NCBI GenBank assembly: GCA_904066235.2
Contig: CAJFCV020000001.1
Location: 9,052,001 to 9,116,000 of the forward strand
DNA: 64,000 nucleotides
Source of the DNA: Bursaphelenchus xylophilus
Taxonomy: Eukaryota > Nematoda > Chromadorea > Rhabditida > Aphelenchoididae
Direction: 5' to 3'
The notes under the pieces were generated by a model. That model saw only the letters and a list, made by a program, of their open reading frames with translations, was not told the origin of the DNA and did not search any database. Position 1 is the stretch's first letter, and the number at the start of each line of letters is the position of its first letter. Of the stretch, positions 11,521-22,974 are shown in pieces. The position numbers and the translations under genes are program-made.

Positions 11521-12963
11521 ATCGGGGATCGGTTGAGCATGCTGTTGACACCTCTTCTTAGATTAGGCTTCTCTCTGTTTGTTTATAATATTGTTTTATA
11601 TTATTCATGACGATTGATCTGGGAATGATCAAAAACAGGTCAAATAACCCTAATAAGTCATCAATTTGCATCGGTTATTGTAGATGACGTCTTATCGGGG
11701 TTATTTCAAGCTGTTTTATGACCATCCGGACCTTCATCATGACAAATTTTTACATATTTTCCAATTGCAACGGTTTTAATTTATTCCAACCATCATTATT
11801 TAGGGGTTCTATTAATATTTCTCCGAGTAAACGGGCTTACTGTTTAACTAGTTACACCGACTTGTTGTCTCTCCACCTCACATCTCCTTTAATATCATCC
11901 TTTATATCCATCCATCGGGTTTTCTCGGCGATGTTTTGCGTCGTGCTCGTCTCTCTCAAACAAACTCTCTTCTTGACACTGGTGGCTGAATCGCTCTGAG
12001 GGTAATGAACTTAGCTCAAATCATCAATTTTATGTTAGGGAAAGTATTCTGATGAGATATTTTAAATTAATTTTGAGGTAATATACGGTAGGAACTCTCC
12101 TCTAAACAACTGTTATATCTCACCTATTTTTAATGCCATAACTTTCAGAAATGTAGTCGAAATTATTTATTTATTTTCATCAGGACATCTAAAGTCATAT
12201 GGGATAATGCAATCTCCATTAAATCCCCTTTTTAAGCGATTTCTGCCATCAGCCGTGAGAAAGTTCGTACCTCATACAAACAGAATTGTAACTCTCATCC
12301 CCTCTTTAGAACTAACTCATTAAAAAAAAGGAATGTGGACTAAACTCTTGGACTAGACGGTCTACTGTGAATATTCGATATATGGAAGAAAAAAGTTAGA
12401 ACAGAAATAAAATGTTAAAAAACTCAAGCTGATGACATCTTGAATACTGGCTTCAAATGTAGTAATCTTCGTGACTATTCGACCAAATTTCCAAAAAATG
12501 TGTCATCGTGACATATTTCTGGCTATGTAAAATCAAAATGTAATGCAACCCCTTTATCAACCACATGCTTTTGAAAGTATGGTAAGAATTGGATTGACGT
12601 AAATGCGCAGAATCCTATAGAAACAATTTCCGGATGACGCATTTTCTGTAATTTCCAAAGATTTTTGGCGCGCCGAAAATATTTTGATTCCTCAACGAAA
12701 AATTTTTTTGCAAAATTTGGAAGGAGGTGTTTTGCAGGTTTTGGGAGTGGAGAGAATAGTTTTTATGACTAAATTCGTATTTTTCTACCATTTTTTATGC
12801 AATGTTCAACAGCTCATTTTCCATCTTAAACAATATATATTTCATGCTTTTTGAAACATTTTGGATATAAGCCGCCTTTTTAATTACTTATTTTTATATT
12901 CGCGTGTTTTGCGACTAAATAAGGTTCAAGTTACGTTAGTTTTATATTTTTTTTAGTTTGGGG
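11521..12963. other. Intergenic region between the carboxypeptidase and RFC1 genes
   Basis: No supported coding exon. The last 15 nt before the RFC1 start include a T-rich run ending in TTTTTTTTAG (about 12947-12956), a likely trans-splice or 5' UTR acceptor for RFC1. Nothing else is recognised. Confidence 0.55.
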
Positions 12964-15718
12964 ATGAGCCAGGATATTCGTAATTTCTTTACCCCAAAAG
13001 GAAAGTCTTCTGCGACTCCGAAACAGCAAGTCCGCACTGCTATAACCGATGAAAAAGAGAAACCAATAACGCCAACTAGGCCCGCTCAAAAGGAACCGAA
13101 GAGGAAAAGAAAAGTTATTATATCTGACAGTGAATCCGAAGAAGAAGATGCAGAAGCTCTTTTCGATAAGAAGTATCAGAAATCTCATAAAGTGAAAAAT
13201 GTGGTCAAGAAAAACGAAACAACAAGCAGTAGTGCGAAGAGTATGGCGAAGAAGAGTCGGGTCGTCATTGAGTCAGGTAAACATAAGTCGTTATTTAAAA
13301 TTTAGATATAATTCAGAAAAGAAATTAGAACTTACACTTACTATTCTTCGTTTAGATTCCGAGTCTAACATAACAGAAGAACCTCCGAAGAAGATCCAAA
13401 AGAAACCAGCCGGAGGATTGATTGCCAAACCGGCAGTGAAACCAGTAACTAAAGAAGTCTCCCAGCCAAAGAAAATCTCTCCAAAACCATTAAGACCTAT
13501 TAAGGATGTTGTCACAATATCCGATTCTCCTGTCAAGAAGGTTTGTGCTTACTAGTTACGTTATTCTTGATTTAGAGTCCAAAGAAGGTTGAAAAACGCC
13601 CACCGAAGGTAAATACAGCAGAATCTCTGAATCTGCCTCCGTTGAATATGATCGGAGGGCATAAGCTGGAACAATGGGTAGATAAATACAAACCAACCGA
13701 GATAAATAAGGTCGTCGGGCAGCAAACTGGGCAGTCGATGGCACAGAAACTGCTCAAATGGCTGAGGGATTGGCCTAAACACAATCTAGGGGCTGCTGGA
13801 GCCGTGAAGAAGTCTAAACCTCCAGGTTGGTTTATTTTTGGATCAACATAGACCTCAAGTTTGTTGTGCATCGCTAAAAATTTTACTGTTTTAGGGTTCA
13901 GTCAAGGAGATGGAAGTGCCTTCAAGTCGGCCTTGATCTCCGGACCTCCGGGCATTGGGAAGACTACTATGGCCATCCTTGCTTGTCAAGAATTGGGATT
14001 GAAGTATAAAGAAATGAACGCTTCTTTGGCCAGGAACAAGAAACAACTTGAACAACATGTCCAGGAATTCACTCACTCCAAACATATGACCAACTTCTAT
14101 GGCGTCAAGTCGACGAAACCGGCAGTTCAATCTGGCGGGTATAAAGTGGAAGGGGTTTTGATTATGGATGAGGTTGATGGAATGAGTGGAAATCAAGATC
14201 GCGCTGGTGTATGTTTATTTAATGTTTTTGTTTTTGAAATTTAGATATGAATCCAAAGTGTTCGCTAAACAACGTTAATATTTTAGATTGCCGAACTCAT
14301 CCAGATGATCAAGAAATCCGAGATCCCAATAATTTGCATCTGCAACGATCGCCAGAGTCAGAAGATTCGATCTCTGGCCAATCATTGCTTTGATCTTCGT
14401 GTGCCAAAGCCCAGAAAGGAACAAATCATGGCCTGTCTGCTGGCAATTGCTGCCAAAGAGAAGCTGAAAGTGGACAAAACATCAGTCGAAAAGATTGTAA
14501 TTGCAGCGAATCAGGATGTCCGCCAGTCCATTTACTCCTTGCAATTACTGGCTGCTGGACAGAAGGGCACTTTGCATATTGACGCGAAGAATGTGGAGTT
14601 GAACATCTTCGAGGCCGCTCATCAATTGTTCAGCAAGGACACGGATCTGAGGAGGAAAAGGGAACTTTTCTTCAGCGATTACTCCATGATGCCGTTGTTT
14701 GTTCAGGAGAATTATTTGGCTGTCAGATCAACCGAATTCGAGTCAGTTTTGCATTTTTTTATATACTTGGAGTTTAGGTTTTTCAAAGGGCATTTTTGTA
14801 AGCCAATTTGAATCGGCTATTACGTTTTTAGTTTTTGGCCAACTGTTTGTAATACTGCTTGTAATTGCATTTCCATTCTAGTCGATCGGAACAATTAGCA
14901 GCAATGGCCAAGGCAGCAAGTTGTATCGCCTACGGCGATCAGATGTCCAAGTTCATCCGGCAATCCCAGAATTGGTCTCTTCTCCCCGCTCAGGGTACAG
15001 TAGGATGTGCTCTTCCCCCATTGTTCCTTGGCGCCGGGAAAGGCGCCCAAGTTGATGGATATTTGACTAGCCAGTTGGGATTCCCGGCCTGGTTTGGAAA
15101 GAATTCAACCATGAAAAAGAGACATCGCCTGGTCAAGGAACTGCAAGATCACATGGGATTACGGTAGGTTTATTTTTTGACTTTGTCGTTTCGGATCGGA
15201 TGTTTTTTTAACCAAATCGAATTTGATGTGTGTTTCAGAATGTCCGGCCCGGTCCACTCAATCGCCACTGATTATGTCCCCGTCCTCCGAAATCGATTAT
15301 TACAACCGCTGGCTGATTCTCAAGCTGATGGCATACCGTAAGATTATATTTTTTTTCTATTGAATCGATCTTTAGAGAGGTCGTCGAAACATATCATGCG
15401 TATGATCTGGTCAAAGATGATATGGAAGCCATCAACGAAATCGGTCTCTGGGATCCTAATAAGGACATTGCCAAGAAAATAGAGACTAAAACGAAGGCCG
15501 CGTTGACAAGGGCGTTGAATAAAGATCCTCAGAAACATCATTACACTACCAAGAATGATGTTGTCATACCCACCAGAACCAAGGGAAATAAGAGAGCCGC
15601 TGCTACTGCTGCTTCTGCCAAATTACAAAATGCAATTAACGAGAAAGAGGGATCAGATGAGGAAGAAGTTGAGGAAGAGAATGCAGAGGTCGAGGCCGAA
15701 TTATTCGACGCTTTTTGA
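12964..15718 (+). CDS. rfc-1: Replication factor C large subunit (RFC1)
   Basis: RFC1 is the large subunit of the clamp loader that opens PCNA at primer-template junctions. Exons: 12964-13276, 13356-13540, 13576-13825, 13895-14208, 14287-14741, 14882-15163, 15239-15337, 15376-15718; 2241 nt, 746 aa, all phases consistent. The N terminus starts with a PIP-box-like QDIRNFF, followed by a Lys/Ser/acidic linker. The AAA+ module has EQWVDKYKP, Walker A SGPPGIGKTT, Walker B LIMDEVDG and sensor region ICICNDRQS. The RFC1 C-terminal collar follows (SGPVHSIATDYVP, then ETYHAYDLVKDDMEAI), ending in an acidic, Lys-rich tail. The BRCT domain normally found before the AAA+ module is absent, and the introns there (79, 35 and 69 nt) are too short to hide it. 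The gene is convergent with SEC8, 188 bp from stop to stop; AATAAA lies at about 15774. Confidence 0.92.
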
Positions 15719-15906
15719 GCTTTACCATTCATTTAATTCACATATACCTAATTTGCTTAACAGTGTAATGATTGAATAAAACGGGAATATTAGTGTATGA
15801 GATGCAGTCAAAGGGTAGAGACAATACTTTATTTATGCGTTTGAATACCATCAAAATAATTTAAGGATCACAGGAGATAGTAAGCGTTCTGAGTCAAGCG
15901 TAATAT
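15719..15906. other. Shared 3' region of convergent RFC1 and SEC8
   Basis: 188 bp between two stop codons. AATAAA at about 15774 can serve RFC1. The reverse-strand complement of TTTATT at about 15828 can serve SEC8. The two 3' UTRs therefore probably abut or overlap. Confidence 0.5.
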
Positions 15907-18900
15907 TTATTTTCCGTCCTTCCTTCTGCTCTGCGCCAAGATTTCATTAAGTTGATTCAGTTTTATTTCCAGCACTCCATGCTGGGAAGAGAGGACTGGA
16001 TGCGATCTTACAGCCAACGCCAGCAAGTATCGATATTCCAGATCGCTGAATTGGGATCCGCCTTCTTTTATGTGGGCCAGCAATTGGTCCGGTGACTTTT
16101 GGAACAGATCGAAGAAGTTCTGGGCTTTGTTCAGTTCGATTTCGGGCCTCCCGGTCAGTTTGCTAATGGTCTTCTGGACGGCGAAAATGTAGCGACAGAT
16201 TCGTTTTCGGCCGTTCTCGGAAAGCTTGGGAATATACTGACTAAAACGCAAATATTATATAGAAATCCAAACTTTGACTCACCTGCAATGGATGAAGATG
16301 CTTGCACAGAGATGGCCAAGTCCGTCAAACAGATATTTCAACTTATTCGGGGCTATATGATGGGTCAAAAGCTGGTAAAACTGAGTCAGATCTCTGCGGA
16401 AGTTCTCGATTTCCCTTTCATTTTCATCTTGAGTATTTCCCCGAGCCAGTGGGAGAAGATGGTAAAAGCAATGGACTCTCAGTTCCAGATGGAGCATCAG
16501 CAAACAGGTCTCGGACATTTGTTCCACCGAGGTCAGACGCTGTTCTAGGGCGGCACTCAACAATTGTTCCACCACTTGGCCATCCGGGCTTCTGATCTGA
16601 ACCAAACATTTCATGGCCTCCTTGGCCTTGGCGGGGATCGTCGAGATGAGATGGCGCATGTTTACACTGAACCATTGCAGACTTTCGTGCATACAGATGA
16701 TGGCTTTGGCATGGTTAAGGTCGGTGATCACGGCATGGGGATCGATCTTGGCCAGGGAGCCCAGATTGGATATCAAAATCTCGGATTCCCTCTGCGTTCG
16801 ACGGCGGATCTCCTAAAGTACGATTTATGAGCCATTAAAGATTTTTTTTGATCAAATCTGTGCTATAACCCGTACCTGCTCGGACTCATTGAGACTCAGC
16901 ATTCCCCCCGGTGTCATTTCTCCAGTTATTGGAGTCTGATTGACTACTACTTGCCATGACGGAAGTGACTTCAACAATCTGCTGATATCCTCATCCACTG
17001 CCCAATTCGCCGAAGTCTTTGAATGTTCTATCGTTTGGTTACCTTTCACGGTGCGGCTATGAGTAATCTATAACGAAAAGATGGTCAAAATGGCAAACCC
17101 ATTGAAAAATTGAACAACCAGACAAGGACTACTTACTCTCGAATACATTTCGGTCGCGATTTTCGTGTACTCCTCCATGATCAGCACCCACAACGAGGCA
17201 AATCGTTGAGTGTAAGCGTCCATACTGTTGATGAATTGTCCAATTTGTTCACACAATTCGAATACTCTCTTGCAGGAAACCAAAATTTTCTAAAATACGA
17301 TCTCTAGACTCTACATTACTATTATATTTCAACAAAATTCTGCTTCCTTAAAAAATAATTTCATCAAATTATATTCCCCTTACCGCTTTCGATCCCCCCA
17401 CAGAAGCCAGAGTCTGCCAGACTTCGTTTCCACTTAGGGCGTGGTCGATTTTCTGATCCATATCCTTCCGAATCCTCTCAATGAAAATGTCCATAACGAA
17501 GGCATGGAGGAAAGTGTGCAACTTGCATGGGGACATGTCGATGTTGGCCTCAATTTCATGACAAAACCTGTTGAGAGGGTGGAAAATCTGGATGATATTA
17601 TAGGGATCGGCGGGGCAGATTAGGGCAAATGGCTGCAAAATCAAGATACAATCTCATACAATAGAATCAAAACTTTTTTACGTTATAAGCCCCTAATTAC
17701 AGTATCCCTCACCTGCTGCTTGGCGACAATTCCACTCGATCCGGAGACAGCGGTCGTATTCGAAAAACGGAATAAAACTTTTCGTTTGTCGACCGCTTTC
17801 TCGGTCGAGTTCTCCGACTTCATGGGGTAAATGTCGACATGATCGCTGACCACCGTCTCCATCACTGATTGCATTCCGTCCCAATAGCGCCAGATGACGT
17901 CACGCTTGTAATCCTCGCTATTTCGAAGTCGTCCCACCTGTTCGGCCAAGATTTTATGGCCATAAAAGCAGGCGCGCATCTCGGAAATCAACTGGAAATC
18001 ATAAATATTTATATTATTCCAGACATCTCAAGCCTACCACATTGATAAAATGGACAAGATGCGACGAGTCTGGGCCTTCATTCGAATGCAATGTACTCAA
18101 GAGACTGACAGTGTCACTGAGGGCGATCTTGCAAAGTTTCGGAGTCCTGACGGCCAACTGATCGAGGGCAGTGTCCAGTTGATCAAAGACCATCAATGCC
18201 TCGAGGGCATCCGTAATTTTCAAATTGAGTTCGCCCTTCCGATCCTTGGCCAAGTCTACTCCAATTTGGGTTTGAGTTGCTGTAATCCGAGTGATAAAGT
18301 CGGGGTATTTCTTCTCCAAAATTCTGCAGCAGACGGCAGATTCAGCAACGGATGTCTCGGGGAGTTTGCGGATGATTTCCAGGAGCTAAACGTATGTCGT
18401 TTTATCTAATTCGCCTATTGGAACAATCACAACTTTAATTCCAAAAAGGTTACCTGCCGTTCAAACGGCTCAGCCACCAGCCAATCGAGTAACCTCTCGA
18501 TGATTACATTCAGAACATGCTGACTGGTATCGATGATGTTAGATCTGAGCTGATTCAGTCCTTCGATGGCCGATAAGGGTCCATTCAGTGCAATGTCGGC
18601 TCTTTTTAGTTTATCGACAGCCTCCCTGAACTTTTCCTCTTTCATCAAACTCTCCACAACTCTTTCCATGTTCTTCACTTCCTCTCTAAATCCATTTCAA
18701 GCAAACCAACTCTTACTTACATCTGTCCCAGAATCTGCGATATTTTCTTTTGCTCCAGATTCTCCATCCACAACTTTTTCAGTTCATCGCGGCGGCTTTG
18801 AAGAAGATTTTTACTCGCCGACAGAGCATTTTGGACACGGTTTATTCTCTCGCGGCATTCTAAAATTTCAATAAGTTAGATCGGAGGTTCTCCTATCTAG

Positions 18901-21900
18901 TAAACGCAACGACTGCGGACTCCATGCTAACTCAGGATGATGACTCACGCAGTCATATGATGCCTCTCCGCCCACATGTTTACGCCTAGGGCGACCTTTG
19001 GCCTATGACGCACGTCCGTTGTAAAGTATGAGTCACAAGAATGTTCTAGTCCCTTAGGACAAGATTTGGACATCCAGATATAGCCTGATTAAGCTTCTGT
19101 CCAGGATATCTTGGCCCTTGTCAACGACGTCCGCAGCTCCATCTTCGACACCTCATCAAATGGTACCATCATCAGCATTCCAGAACGTCCAAGTCCCGCC
19201 CAGCCAGTGCCCTATATAAGCCCAGCCAGTCGACCAATCCAGGACGTTCCCATCGGCTTCGATCGATCGGTATAAATCTCGAGATATTATTGTCATAGTA
19301 TACTATTGTTGTGTTGTGTTATTCGAGCTCATAAAGGTACAGAATATTCTACGTGGGTATTGTATTAGACGGTAAGCTATCTGTGCGCTACGTTGCGGCT
19401 TCAGTATTCTGAAGCAAAGATCCACCGAAAGTCTAGTCAAGCAGCCCACAGGGTAGGGCAAAGGTAGGGCATCGCGCTGCCCTCTTATTCATCTAACTGG
19501 TAGCAGCGAGTGGTTGTCTAATTTTTTAGACGGTTCAGTACTTCGTCAAGTACTGTGGTTCACGTTCATTAGTGTTTGGAGAACACTTGGTTACAATCTT
19601 ATTCGTCCGTCAGGCTGACGATGGAACACAAGCAGACCGGCACAGGGTCTGATCCCGTGCTCAAATTGTTCGACAGGACATGCGATTCCATACTTATGGG
19701 ACGCCCGAACTCCGACGATGTCAAGAAGTTGTTGGTAATCTTCCTCGAGGATTGTCGAAAATTGTCGACGTATTTGGCACGAGAACAACGCGCGCGCTCT
19801 ATTGCGGAGTCACAGACAGCTGTGGCCACTGGAAACGCTCAGAAGGAGCTGAAGAATCTGTGGAAGGCGGTCTACTCACTCGATACAATGGACTTGGGAC
19901 TGGAAATGTGGTCCTCCGTCATCAACAAGGACGTCAAAGACCTCAAGGCCCAATCGGCCGACGTCAAGAAGCTTTCCGACGCACAGGAAGCTAGCAAAAA
20001 GGTTCTTCTGTCACTCAGCAAGCAGGTTGATCAATGCCTGGCTTCTGAGGATGACCGTCGCGCCCAGATCGCGAAACTGGAAGAGGGTTTGGCAGGAGTT
20101 CGAGCGCTCTACATCGAGCAAGCCCGTGCGCTTCGAGAGCTCCGCAAGGATATGGAAGCCTTCGCTGAGGCCATCGAGACTTCCAAACGGAATGGAAATT
20201 CAAGCGACACTGCCCTCGACCCGGGAGGTGGACATGGTCCCGCTCCGTCCGCGCCTGGAGGTCGCGACGTCAATGGTGATGAACATGTTGATCAACAACT
20301 GGGCGATCAACCTCGACCAAGCTACGACTGGGACGACATTCCCAACGAACTGGCCGGTGGTTCTGTCAATGTTCAAGCCGACGATCAAACCCCGGCGGTA
20401 GAAGAAGAAGAACAGCCTATCATCACCAGCCTGGAGTGCAACTCCCTGCTCAAGCCGTTCGATCCAAATGGAAACATGACTTTCCCGGAATGGCTGGAGA
20501 AGTTCGAAGACTTCCGTGATCAGCAGAGCACGCCCTGGGCCAACGATGTAGCCGTCAAGAAGCTCCGCATGTTTCTAAGCGGCGAGCCTCGCGAGAGGCT
20601 GATCAAGATTGCTTCAGCTGCAACTGCTGGAGAAGGAGGAAACACGTTCAAAGACTTCGAGCAGATCAAGAAGGAACTGCTAGAATCGTTCAAACAAGAC
20701 GGTGGTCAAGCAATTGCCCGAGCCGAATTGACAGTAATGAGGCAGCAACATGACGAACCTGTCAATGCCTTCATCCAACGTCTAAAGCGACTGGTGGCTC
20801 GACTTGACCCTGATCTACCAGCTCCGATAAGAGAGAAAAGGGTTTTCGAAGAGTTCATGTCGCGTGTCAGGGACGACATCGCGACTCCACTTCGATTATC
20901 CGTCCCCGAAAACTTCGAACAAGCCAAGGCAAAGGCTTTAGCCATTGAATCCATCAACGCTTCCAGCCGACTCCTCGCCCGAGATTCTATGGCGAATGGA
21001 TTCGCAACGATGGTTCAATCGCTCGCTGGTGTCAACGTCAATGGTGACAAAGGAAATAGCAAGAAAGGATCCTGCTTCTATTGTGGAATAGAAGGACACT
21101 TTGCGAGAGAATGCCGGAAGAAAGCCCGAGACCGTCGACATGGTCGGGCTCCCTACTACGAATCAAATGGCAACCTTCGCCGACAAGGAGACTTCTGGAG
21201 ACCATCAAACAGGAATGAATCATCGACATGGAGGAGTAATGGTCAAGATGAACCCGCTAGACGGTCAATAAACCTGGTAACTGTTCAAGAATCCGTCAAA
21301 CAGGAGGATCCCGTTGTGGCAAAGACGGAAAGAGAAAAGGCGATGGAACTCTTGAAGCGAAAACACGAAAATCTTCTGAAGCGACACACCGGCTCTTCCA
21401 TTTATTCGCTTCATCCCATGAACATTGTGCCGTCAGTGGTGCTCCTCGTCACCTGCATCTCTGTGCTCAGCCCCTCGGCGGAGGCAATTCAGCCGATGAT
21501 TTGCCAACACAAATTTGGAAGACGGCTTGTTGGTCTACCCGAACCGCCAGATTGCCCGCAGATTGATGTTCGTCCAAAAGTCCGTCCAACCTCTCTCTTG
21601 TTGGACATCTACCGTGAGAATGAAGACCTCAGTAGCACACCCGCTGAAGTCTGCCAAATATTCATCTAACTAATATACCAATTTAAGCAGCTAACATACC
21701 TCTGATGTTCCTGGCGACATCTCTAAAAGACTCCACGCTTGTCTTTACATCCTCTTCTTGTTCAGTGAGCAGTCGATCGATGACTTTTCCCGAGTCCTGA
21801 TAGCCGGTTTGAAGACGTTCACGGGCCAATTCTCGTTGATCATCCGACGCACTGGTGGCAATTGTGCGTATCACATTGATCAAGAGGTTGTTCTAAAAAC

Positions 21901-21979
21901 ACAAACTGCACATATAAAGTTCTTTTCTTACCGACTCATCCTTGGCCTCGCTGATCTTCTTTTGATTCCCAATCGCCAT
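15907..21979 (-). CDS. sec-8: Exocyst complex component SEC8 (EXOC4)
   Basis: Subunit of the exocyst, which tethers secretory vesicles at the plasma membrane. Eleven exons on the minus strand: 21979-21932, 21892-21700, 18859-18721, 18685-18454, 18385-18038, 17991-17713, 17632-17384, 17289-17137, 17067-16876, 16812-16283, 16240-15907; 2697 nt, 898 aa with all phases consistent. The N-terminal Sec8 signature is clear: LINVIRTIATSASDDQRELA, the coiled coil CRERINRVQNALSASKNLLQ and RRDELKKLWMENLEQKK, then LNGPLSAIEGL. The middle has the conserved PFALICPADPYNIIQIFHPL. Length matches metazoan Sec8 (about 890-970 aa). The second intron is 2.84 kb because it contains an LTR element on the opposite strand; the other introns are 35-80 nt. 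The acceptor of exon 9 (TTATAG) is weak, but its phase fits. Confidence 0.9.
18875..19497 (+). repeat. 5' long terminal repeat
   Basis: About 623 bp with GTTAGAT at one end and ATCTAAC at the other. It carries a TATATAA box at 19213-19219, and its right end is followed immediately by a primer-binding-site-like TGG. The base composition is more GC-rich and less homopolymeric than the flanking introns. The right boundary is confirmed by the same ATTCATCTAAC at the 3' end of the element. Confidence 0.7.
19213..19219 (+). promoter_or_regulatory. TATA box of the LTR promoter
   Basis: TATATAA in a GC-rich setting (CCC on its left, GCCCAGCC on its right), within the LTR and about 400 nt before the gag start. 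This is the expected position for the U3 promoter. Confidence 0.5.
19621..21669 (+). CDS. Retroelement gag polyprotein with an in-frame env-like C-terminal start
   Basis: 682 aa. The first ATG is at 19621; an in-frame non-ATG extension goes back to 19576. Residues about 1-210 are coiled-coil-like. About 270-460 is a Ty3/gypsy-type capsid domain (FPEWLEKFEDF, then FIQRLKRLVARLDP). A CCHC zinc knuckle (C-x2-C-x4-H-x4-C) begins at 21073. Past about residue 600 the frame continues into a Met-initiated hydrophobic stretch and a Cys/Pro-rich segment that looks like the N terminus of nematode retroelement env-like glycoproteins, then stops at TAA 21667-21669, which lies within the LTR-end motif. No pol is encoded. 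The simplest reading is a deletion (or retrocopied spliced RNA) joining gag to env. The env call is by general pattern only. Confidence 0.75.
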   Translation: MEHKQTGTGSDPVLKLFDRTCDSILMGRPNSDDVKKLLVIFLEDCRKLSTYLAREQRARSIAESQTAVATGNAQKELKNLWKAVYSLDTMDLGLEMWSSVINKDVKDLKAQSADVKKLSDAQEASKKVLLSLSKQVDQCLASEDDRRAQIAKLEEGLAGVRALYIEQARALRELRKDMEAFAEAIETSKRNGNSSDTALDPGGGHGPAPSAPGGRDVNGDEHVDQQLGDQPRPSYDWDDIPNELAGGSVNVQADDQTPAVEEEEQPIITSLECNSLLKPFDPNGNMTFPEWLEKFEDFRDQQSTPWANDVAVKKLRMFLSGEPRERLIKIASAATAGEGGNTFKDFEQIKKELLESFKQDGGQAIARAELTVMRQQHDEPVNAFIQRLKRLVARLDPDLPAPIREKRVFEEFMSRVRDDIATPLRLSVPENFEQAKAKALAIESINASSRLLARDSMANGFATMVQSLAGVNVNGDKGNSKKGSCFYCGIEGHFARECRKKARDRRHGRAPYYESNGNLRRQGDFWRPSNRNESSTWRSNGQDEPARRSINLVTVQESVKQEDPVVAKTEREKAMELLKRKHENLLKRHTGSSIYSLHPMNIVPSVVLLVTCISVLSPSAEAIQPMICQHKFGRRLVGLPEPPDCPQIDVRPKVRPTSLLLDIYRENEDLSSTPAEVCQIFI

Positions 21980-22243
21980 CTTTTTCTCTCCGAAATGCTT
22001 ACTTTTCTTCCTCAAGCATGGCAAGTAGTTATATTATACTTAACTATAATTGTTTACATTCTTAGAATTTGAATCAACCTTCAGATATCAAGATGTTCTA
22101 ACAAAATTTAAACCCCAATGACTAAATTAAGTTGATTTATATCATTTATCATATAAGATCATATGGAAAAGTCGGATTAATAATTGAAGATCGGGTCAAA
22201 TTCAACAACAAACAAGCAACAACCAACAAAAAGCGAAAGGATC

Positions 22244-22952
22244 TTAATCATCAAAGTCATCAACAGTATTGTTGTAAGTCTTGACGTGTTTCCCCACTTT
22301 GGATCCTGGAGCCCACGTAATAAAGTCGCTGAGATCTCGAGTAACCAGATAAGCCGGATCGGTGATAAGGTTTGCACCAACTCGAACATGACCTTCTTCG
22401 ACCATTTGGGTTGCTTGACGAATCTAAAATGAGGTCGTGAATAACACTCAACAAGTAATTTGAGAGTATAATCAACTTCAACTTACACTCTTCATCATAC
22501 CGGTCTTCACCATCATCGTGGGCAGTCGTCTTCGGCAGAACGTCGAGGCTGAGATCTTATCCACCCTCTCCAAGGTATCAGCTGTGATGATTAGACCAAC
22601 ATCATACAGTTTACCAAGTAATTGTCTGACAAACACCTTCTTGTTCGGATTCTTATCCGGCATATCTTTGATTTTCTTCGCGAACTCACGCACCTGAAAC
22701 CAAAAATAAGCTATTCAAGCCATAGAATCGTCTAATCAAACTGAAAAAAATTGCGGAATGTTCCTAAAAGTTCAGCAGAATGAAAGGAAGACTTACTTCT
22801 CTCGCCAATTTGTTATAGTACGTGTATTCTTCCCGCTTTCGGATCGCGAATTTGGCCATAACCTTGTTTTCGTTGAGGTTGTTGTCCTTCCAATCGATGA
22901 AATCCACCTTCTTCAAGAGCTTCTGCTCATGGAATTTTAGTTTTCGGACCAT
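22244..22952 (-). CDS. imp-3: U3 small nucleolar ribonucleoprotein IMP3
   Basis: IMP3 is a component of the Mpp10 module of the SSU processome, needed for early 18S rRNA processing. Exons 22952-22797, 22693-22487 and 22423-22244 join in phase 0 to give 180 aa (human 184 aa). The N terminus [19 protein letters not shown] is the family signature. It is followed by the [19 protein letters not shown] helix and the S4-like RNA-binding region ([13 protein letters not shown], then [19 protein letters not shown]). An AG acceptor directly precedes the ATG (TTTAAG), consistent with trans-splicing. A foldback element begins only 23 bp upstream of the ATG, so the promoter must lie inside or beyond it. 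Confidence 0.93.
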
Positions 22953-22974
22953 CTTAAAGTCAAATTCTTTCTAA

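Larger units (their letters stand above)
18875..21670 (+). mobile_element. Internally deleted LTR retroelement inside SEC8 intron 2
   Basis: The element begins with GTTAGAT and ends with ATCTAAC, an inverted terminal pair as expected of LTR ends. It has a 5' LTR (18875-19497), a likely primer-binding site TGGTAGCAGCGAGTGG directly after it, and one open gag-like ORF. There is no protease, reverse transcriptase or integrase and no full 3' LTR; only the last 11 nt of the LTR (ATTCATCTAAC) are present at the right end. TAA flanks both sides (18872-18874 and 21671-21673), possibly part of a target duplication. It lies antisense to SEC8 and removes no exon sequence. The intact 682-codon ORF argues for a recent insertion or for selection. 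Confidence 0.8.
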
